A stretch of DNA of 64,000 nucleotides from Hyphomicrobiales bacterium. GTDB taxonomy: Bacteria; Pseudomonadota; Alphaproteobacteria; Rhizobiales; Rhizobiaceae. The stretch spans positions 1 through 64,000 of the forward strand of contig UCNE01000005.1 in the NCBI GenBank assembly GCA_900473685.1. Direction: 5' to 3'. Under the pieces are notes generated by a model. It was not told the DNA's origin. It did no database searches and worked only from the letters and a program-made list of their open reading frames with translations. Both the position numbers and the translations under genes were made by a program. Of the stretch, positions 61,009 to 64,000 are shown piece after piece. Within the stretch, counting starts at the first letter, position 1. Each line of letters starts with the position of its first letter.

Positions 61009-62259
61009 ATGCTCAAGATGGCGCCATCGGTGCTTCTCGAACATTATTTGGCAATATCGCGCCTGCTTGCCGGGCAGCTTGAATTTCGCTCCGCCATCCG
61101 CGCGGTAGCGGCGCAGATTTCTCATATCATCCCGCATGATCATCTGGACGTCTGCATCGTGATGCATGGTGGCAAATACCATACGGCCTATGAGACCGGA
61201 CTTGAAACGGCATGGGGCAACCACCCGCCGGCACTCGTTTCGGGAAGCCCGATCCGTGCTCTTCTCTGGGGAGAGGTTTCGTATTTCCTGACAGACGACG
61301 CCGGATCCGATCCGCGGTTCAATTTTGAAAATGCATTCACCCGGCCGATTTTCGACCAGGCGCTTCGCAGCAGAATCCATGTCCCGCTCAAGGTGGAAGG
61401 GGACGTGATCGGTGCATTGAGCTGTTCGTCGCATGATCCAGCGCTTTACACGATGGAAGACATCGTCAATGCCCGGTCCCTTGCGGATCTGCTTTCACCC
61501 TATTTCTTTGCTCTGCGGGCAGCCGAGCAGGCTCAGCAATCGGCGATCGTCGAGGCAGAGGCTCGGGCACGCGAGGAGGGATTGCGGCTTGGTGCGCTCA
61601 ATCTGACGGAAGCCCTCGAGCGCGAACGCCAGCGTATCGGCATGGACCTGCACGACCAGACGCTCGCCGACCTGACCCGCCTGTCTCGCCGGCTCGAGCG
61701 CCTCGCCCATGAACAGGATGTCGCCGGTGAGGCCTTGGAGCCCTTGGTTCGCAGCCTGCAATACTCCATGCAGGATCTCCGGCAGATCATCGAGGAGGCC
61801 AAGCCCTCCGTCCTGCAGCTCTTTGGCTTCGTCCAGGCCGTGGAAAACCATCTGGATCGATCGGTGCGCGATAGCGGGCTATCGATCGACCGCGAGTTGA
61901 TCGACGAGACAGACGGCGGCGTCGACAACCTGGATCCGACCGTTTGCGTTGCGCTATTTCGTATCACCCAGGAGGCTATCAACAATGCAGTGCGCCATGC
62001 GCAGGCGAACCGCATCGTCGTGCGGCTGGGCGAGCAAATCGATGGCTTTTCCGTTGAAGTTTGTGACGACGGTGTTGGTATAGCCAAGCAGCGCCGGCGC
62101 AACGGCGGCGGTATCGACAACATGAAAACCCGAGCGAGGCTGATTTCTGCTAGATTTTCAATCAGCGCTGGCCGAAACAATCTCGGGACCGCAATTGGTG
62201 TTCACCTGCCACTGGAGGCAACGACGCCGCGCCAACCAAATCCTAGGAGCGACCGATGA
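61009..62259 (+). CDS. Cytoplasmic sensor histidine kinase (GAF + HisKA_3)
   Basis: A 416-residue NarX/DegS-type kinase without membrane segments. Residues about 25-175 resemble a GAF sensor domain; a coiled coil covers about 175-210; the phospho-acceptor is His215 in RIGMDLHDQTLADLTRL; the ATPase has an N-box in QEAINNAVRHA and G-box DDGVGI and GGGIDNMKTRA. ATG 61009 follows GGAGGAGAG; a frame extension upstream overlaps the promoter. It overlaps the response regulator gene (ATGA). Divergent from the ribose-type ABC operon, which it probably controls by sensing a cytoplasmic ligand. Confidence 0.87.
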   Translation: MLKMAPSVLLEHYLAISRLLAGQLEFRSAIRAVAAQISHIIPHDHLDVCIVMHGGKYHTAYETGLETAWGNHPPALVSGSPIRALLWGEVSYFLTDDAGSDPRFNFENAFTRPIFDQALRSRIHVPLKVEGDVIGALSCSSHDPALYTMEDIVNARSLADLLSPYFFALRAAEQAQQSAIVEAEARAREEGLRLGALNLTEALERERQRIGMDLHDQTLADLTRLSRRLERLAHEQDVAGEALEPLVRSLQYSMQDLRQIIEEAKPSVLQLFGFVQAVENHLDRSVRDSGLSIDRELIDETDGGVDNLDPTVCVALFRITQEAINNAVRHAQANRIVVRLGEQIDGFSVEVCDDGVGIAKQRRRNGGGIDNMKTRARLISARFSISAGRNNLGTAIGVHLPLEATTPRQPNPRSDR

Positions 62260-62978
62260 AGGTTCTGATCGTCGAAGACGACCCCTTGCACCGCTCCTAC
62301 CTGCACGAAGCTGTTAGTGCGGCGCTGCCGGAATGCGAAACCGTGATCGAGGCGGAAAACGGCACGATGGGGGAAAAGCTCGCCCGTGACCATCGTTCGG
62401 CTCATGTTGTCATGGACCTGCAGATGAATAATCGAAACGGGATCGAGGCCGCCCGCACGATTTGGAAAGAGCGGCCGGATACACGTATTCTCTTTTGGTC
62501 CAACTATTCCGATGAGGCCTATGTGCGAGGCGTTTCGCGTATCGTTCCGGACGGTGCTGCCTATGGATATGTACTCAAGTCCGCCTCCGACGAGCGGCTG
62601 AAACTGGCTTTGCGCAGTATTTTTGTCGAGGCGCAATGCGTTATCGATCGGGAAGTGCGCGGGATGCAGCAGAAGAGCCTCGGCCAAACAAGAGGTTTCA
62701 GCGACACAGAATATGAAATCCTAATCGATATCGCCTTGGGTCTGACGGATCGGGCTATTGCGAGAAGGCGCAACCTCTCCCTTCGTAGCGTCCAGAACCG
62801 ACTGCAGCAACTTTATGAAAAACTCGATGTCTATCAAACCGCATCAGACGACCACGAAGACAGTCGCTTCAATCTTCGAGCAAGGGCGGTGACCATTGCT
62901 ATGCTGCGCAAGCTTCTCAACTACAGCGCTTTGGAACGGGCTGAGAGCGAGCTGGCTGAATGGTTGAAAGTAGTTTGA
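62256..62978 (+). CDS. NarL/FixJ-family response regulator
   Basis: A 240-residue regulator. Receiver domain: acidic pair in IVEDDP, phospho-acceptor Asp54 in VVMDLQM, Ser82 and Lys108 of the switch are present. A LuxR-type helix-turn-helix lies at about 145-200 (FSDTEYEILIDIALGLTDRA and RSVQNRLQQLYEKLDV). The C-terminal 40 residues extend past the usual end. It is the partner of the kinase gene, with which it overlaps by four bases. Confidence 0.88.
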   Translation: MKVLIVEDDPLHRSYLHEAVSAALPECETVIEAENGTMGEKLARDHRSAHVVMDLQMNNRNGIEAARTIWKERPDTRILFWSNYSDEAYVRGVSRIVPDGAAYGYVLKSASDERLKLALRSIFVEAQCVIDREVRGMQQKSLGQTRGFSDTEYEILIDIALGLTDRAIARRRNLSLRSVQNRLQQLYEKLDVYQTASDDHEDSRFNLRARAVTIAMLRKLLNYSALERAESELAEWLKVV

Positions 62979-63077
62979 GCGGCATTGCAACGTTGGCGCC
63001 GCGCAGCCAAGTACGAGTTGGCGGTGTGGTCCAGAAGGCCCGAATGCGTTCCCAAATCAGTTATGATGTGATTCAAG

Positions 63078-63160
63078 ATGCTGGCTGGAAGGAGGCCAGC
63101 ATCGGATAACGCAGCCTTTTCGAATGACCTTCGCGAGCGCGTTGTTGCCGCTGTTTTAAG
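63078..63160 (+). pseudogene. 5' fragment of an IS630-type transposase
   Basis: The frame starting at ATG 63078 encodes AAFSNDLRERVVAAVLS, typical of the N-terminus of IS630-family transposases (Y.DDLR.RVV.AV..G). The similarity breaks exactly where IS6-type DNA starts at 63161, so this gene was split by the IS6-family insertion. Confidence 0.55.
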
Positions 63161-64000
63161 TGTCGAAAGGGCGATGTCACGTTGTTTAATCAACGTTGGA
63201 GCAAGGCGTCTGTCTGAGACGTCAGGCGGTTGCGCCGGTCACGGCTTTCCACTGCGCCATTGCGCGGATCCGGTGGATGTGGATGGCGAGGGCTGAGCTT
63301 TTCTGGTCGGGGGAACGAAGAGATTTCGGAGTGCCGAAAAGATAAATAGGAACCGCTGCAAGTCGCCGACGGATCAAAATCCCTGCATCATTTGCTCCCG
63401 TTTTCGAAGCGGCACGTGAGAATTCTCGGCTCGATTGTTCAGGCCCTTTTGCGATCAATGTTCGACAGCGGGCATCACTTCCCGTCTTGCAGCACCATAT
63501 GAGCGCAATTTGTCGGTGACGATCCGCTTCGGCGTCAGGCCTTGCTTCTTCAGCAGTCTGACCAGCAATCGCCTGGCGGCTTGGGTATTGCGGTGGGCTT
63601 GAACGATTTCGTCGAGAACGTACCCGTCTTGGTCAACGGCACGCCAGAGCCAATGTTTGCGGCCGCCGATGGAAATCACCACCTCGTCCAGATGCCAGAT
63701 ATCCTTTCGCGAAGTCCTCTTTCTACACAATTGCCTGGCATAAGCCGTTCCGAACTTGCGACCCCATCTCCGGATTGTTTCATGGGAGACGACGATACCG
63801 CGTTCCAGCAGCATCTCCTCCACCATCCTCAAGCTCAAAGGGAACCGAAAAATACAGCCAGACCGCACGGGCAATGATCTGCGGTGGAAAGCGGTGGTTC
63901 TTGTAGCTTACGGTCGGACTGTTCATCCCAACCCATTATCCGCAACCGTTAAGCCGCAGACAACGTGGCATCACCGGCCTCAGCCCTGACAACAATGGGC
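63161..64000 (-). mobile_element. IS6-family insertion sequence, decayed, right copy
   Basis: On the minus strand an ATG at 63926 starts MNSPTVSYKNHRFPPQIIA, and a frame shift at a T run near 63855 moves the remainder to another frame (FRFPLSLRMVEEMLLERGIV, HLDEVVISIGGRKHWLWRAV with the first catalytic Asp, KRIVTDKLRSYG with the second). Then two in-frame TGA codons (in the segments matching HRSHKG and GFRSVGD of the left copy) and a one-base loss near NLFVPP destroy the C-terminal part. 63161-63543 is an inverted copy of 24801-25183. Its 5' terminus may lie beyond the window edge. It is inactive. Confidence 0.8.
63222..63926 (-). pseudogene. IS6-family transposase pseudogene
   Basis: Transposase of the element at 63161-64000. 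The DDE residues can all be placed (Asp in HLDEVV, Asp in IVTDKL, Glu in NNRAENSH), but the reading frame is interrupted by one insertion in a T run, two nonsense changes and one deletion. Compared with the left copy, both share the IS end beyond the stop codon. No product is expected. Confidence 0.78.

Noticed and set aside
1-64000. CRISPR arrays, rRNA genes, replication origin or conjugation genes
   Set aside because: No regular repeat-spacer pattern, no rRNA-like sequence and no RepABC, Tra or Trb motifs were seen on reading through both strands.

Overview
The window is typical of the order Rhizobiales (Rhizobium, Agrobacterium, Ensifer or close relatives): GC-rich DNA, dense runs of ABC and TRAP transporter operons with GntR, LysR, ROK and LuxR regulators, and rhizobial-type insertion sequence debris. 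It looks like an accessory replicon or a catabolic island. There is no rRNA, clear tRNA, replication or conjugation gene. Nearly every intact operon pairs an importer with catabolic enzymes and a dedicated regulator.

Layout. 1-93 is the 3' end of an unidentified gene. 235-343 is an IS3 OrfA remnant. 608-8512 is an amino-acid-type ABC importer with a FAD oxidoreductase and an EamA permease, facing a fructoselysine-like sugar deglycase (frlB-like), kinase (frlD-like) and GntR/UTRA regulator. It reads as uptake and breakdown of glycated amino acids or related opines. 8735-19196 holds a ROK regulator and a PIG-L type deacetylase, divergent from a complete sugar ABC importer in one operon with an argininosuccinate-lyase-like enzyme and a PfkB kinase. 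19410-24243 has a LysR regulator divergent from a broken MFS exporter gene, a cyclophilin-like protein, a zinc alcohol dehydrogenase and a Tat-exported hydrolase.

24.8-26.0 kb is insertion sequence debris (IS6-family 3' end, IS5-family 5' end) around an exonuclease gene whose 3' end lies in IS DNA. 26.0-41.3 kb is a large peptide or hydantoin-like catabolic module: a MalT-like LuxR regulator, a dipeptide-type ABC importer with a fused double ATPase, two pairs of hydantoinase/oxoprolinase-like and DUF917 proteins, an isoaspartyl peptidase and an M19 dipeptidase. It ends at a degraded IS5-family 3' half. 41.9-56.3 kb carries sugar-acid catabolism: an IlvD/Edd dehydratase, a beta-hydroxyacid dehydrogenase, a D-erythronate dehydrogenase-like protein, a FAD lactate/hydroxyglutarate-type dehydrogenase, an FCD GntR regulator, an FAH-family enzyme, a TRAP transporter, an enolase-superfamily enzyme and an SMP-30 lactonase. 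56.3-63.0 kb has a ribose-type ABC importer divergent from a cytoplasmic two-component system. The window ends in a second, decayed IS6-family copy in inverted orientation to the first, inserted in an IS630-type fragment.

The most interesting units are the duplicated HyuA-like/DUF917 peptide module, the PIG-L/argininosuccinate-lyase-like/PfkB sugar operon, and the repeated GntR-type inverted repeats (TTGTNAG half-sites) that tie regulators to their operons. All substrate assignments are inferences from family and context.
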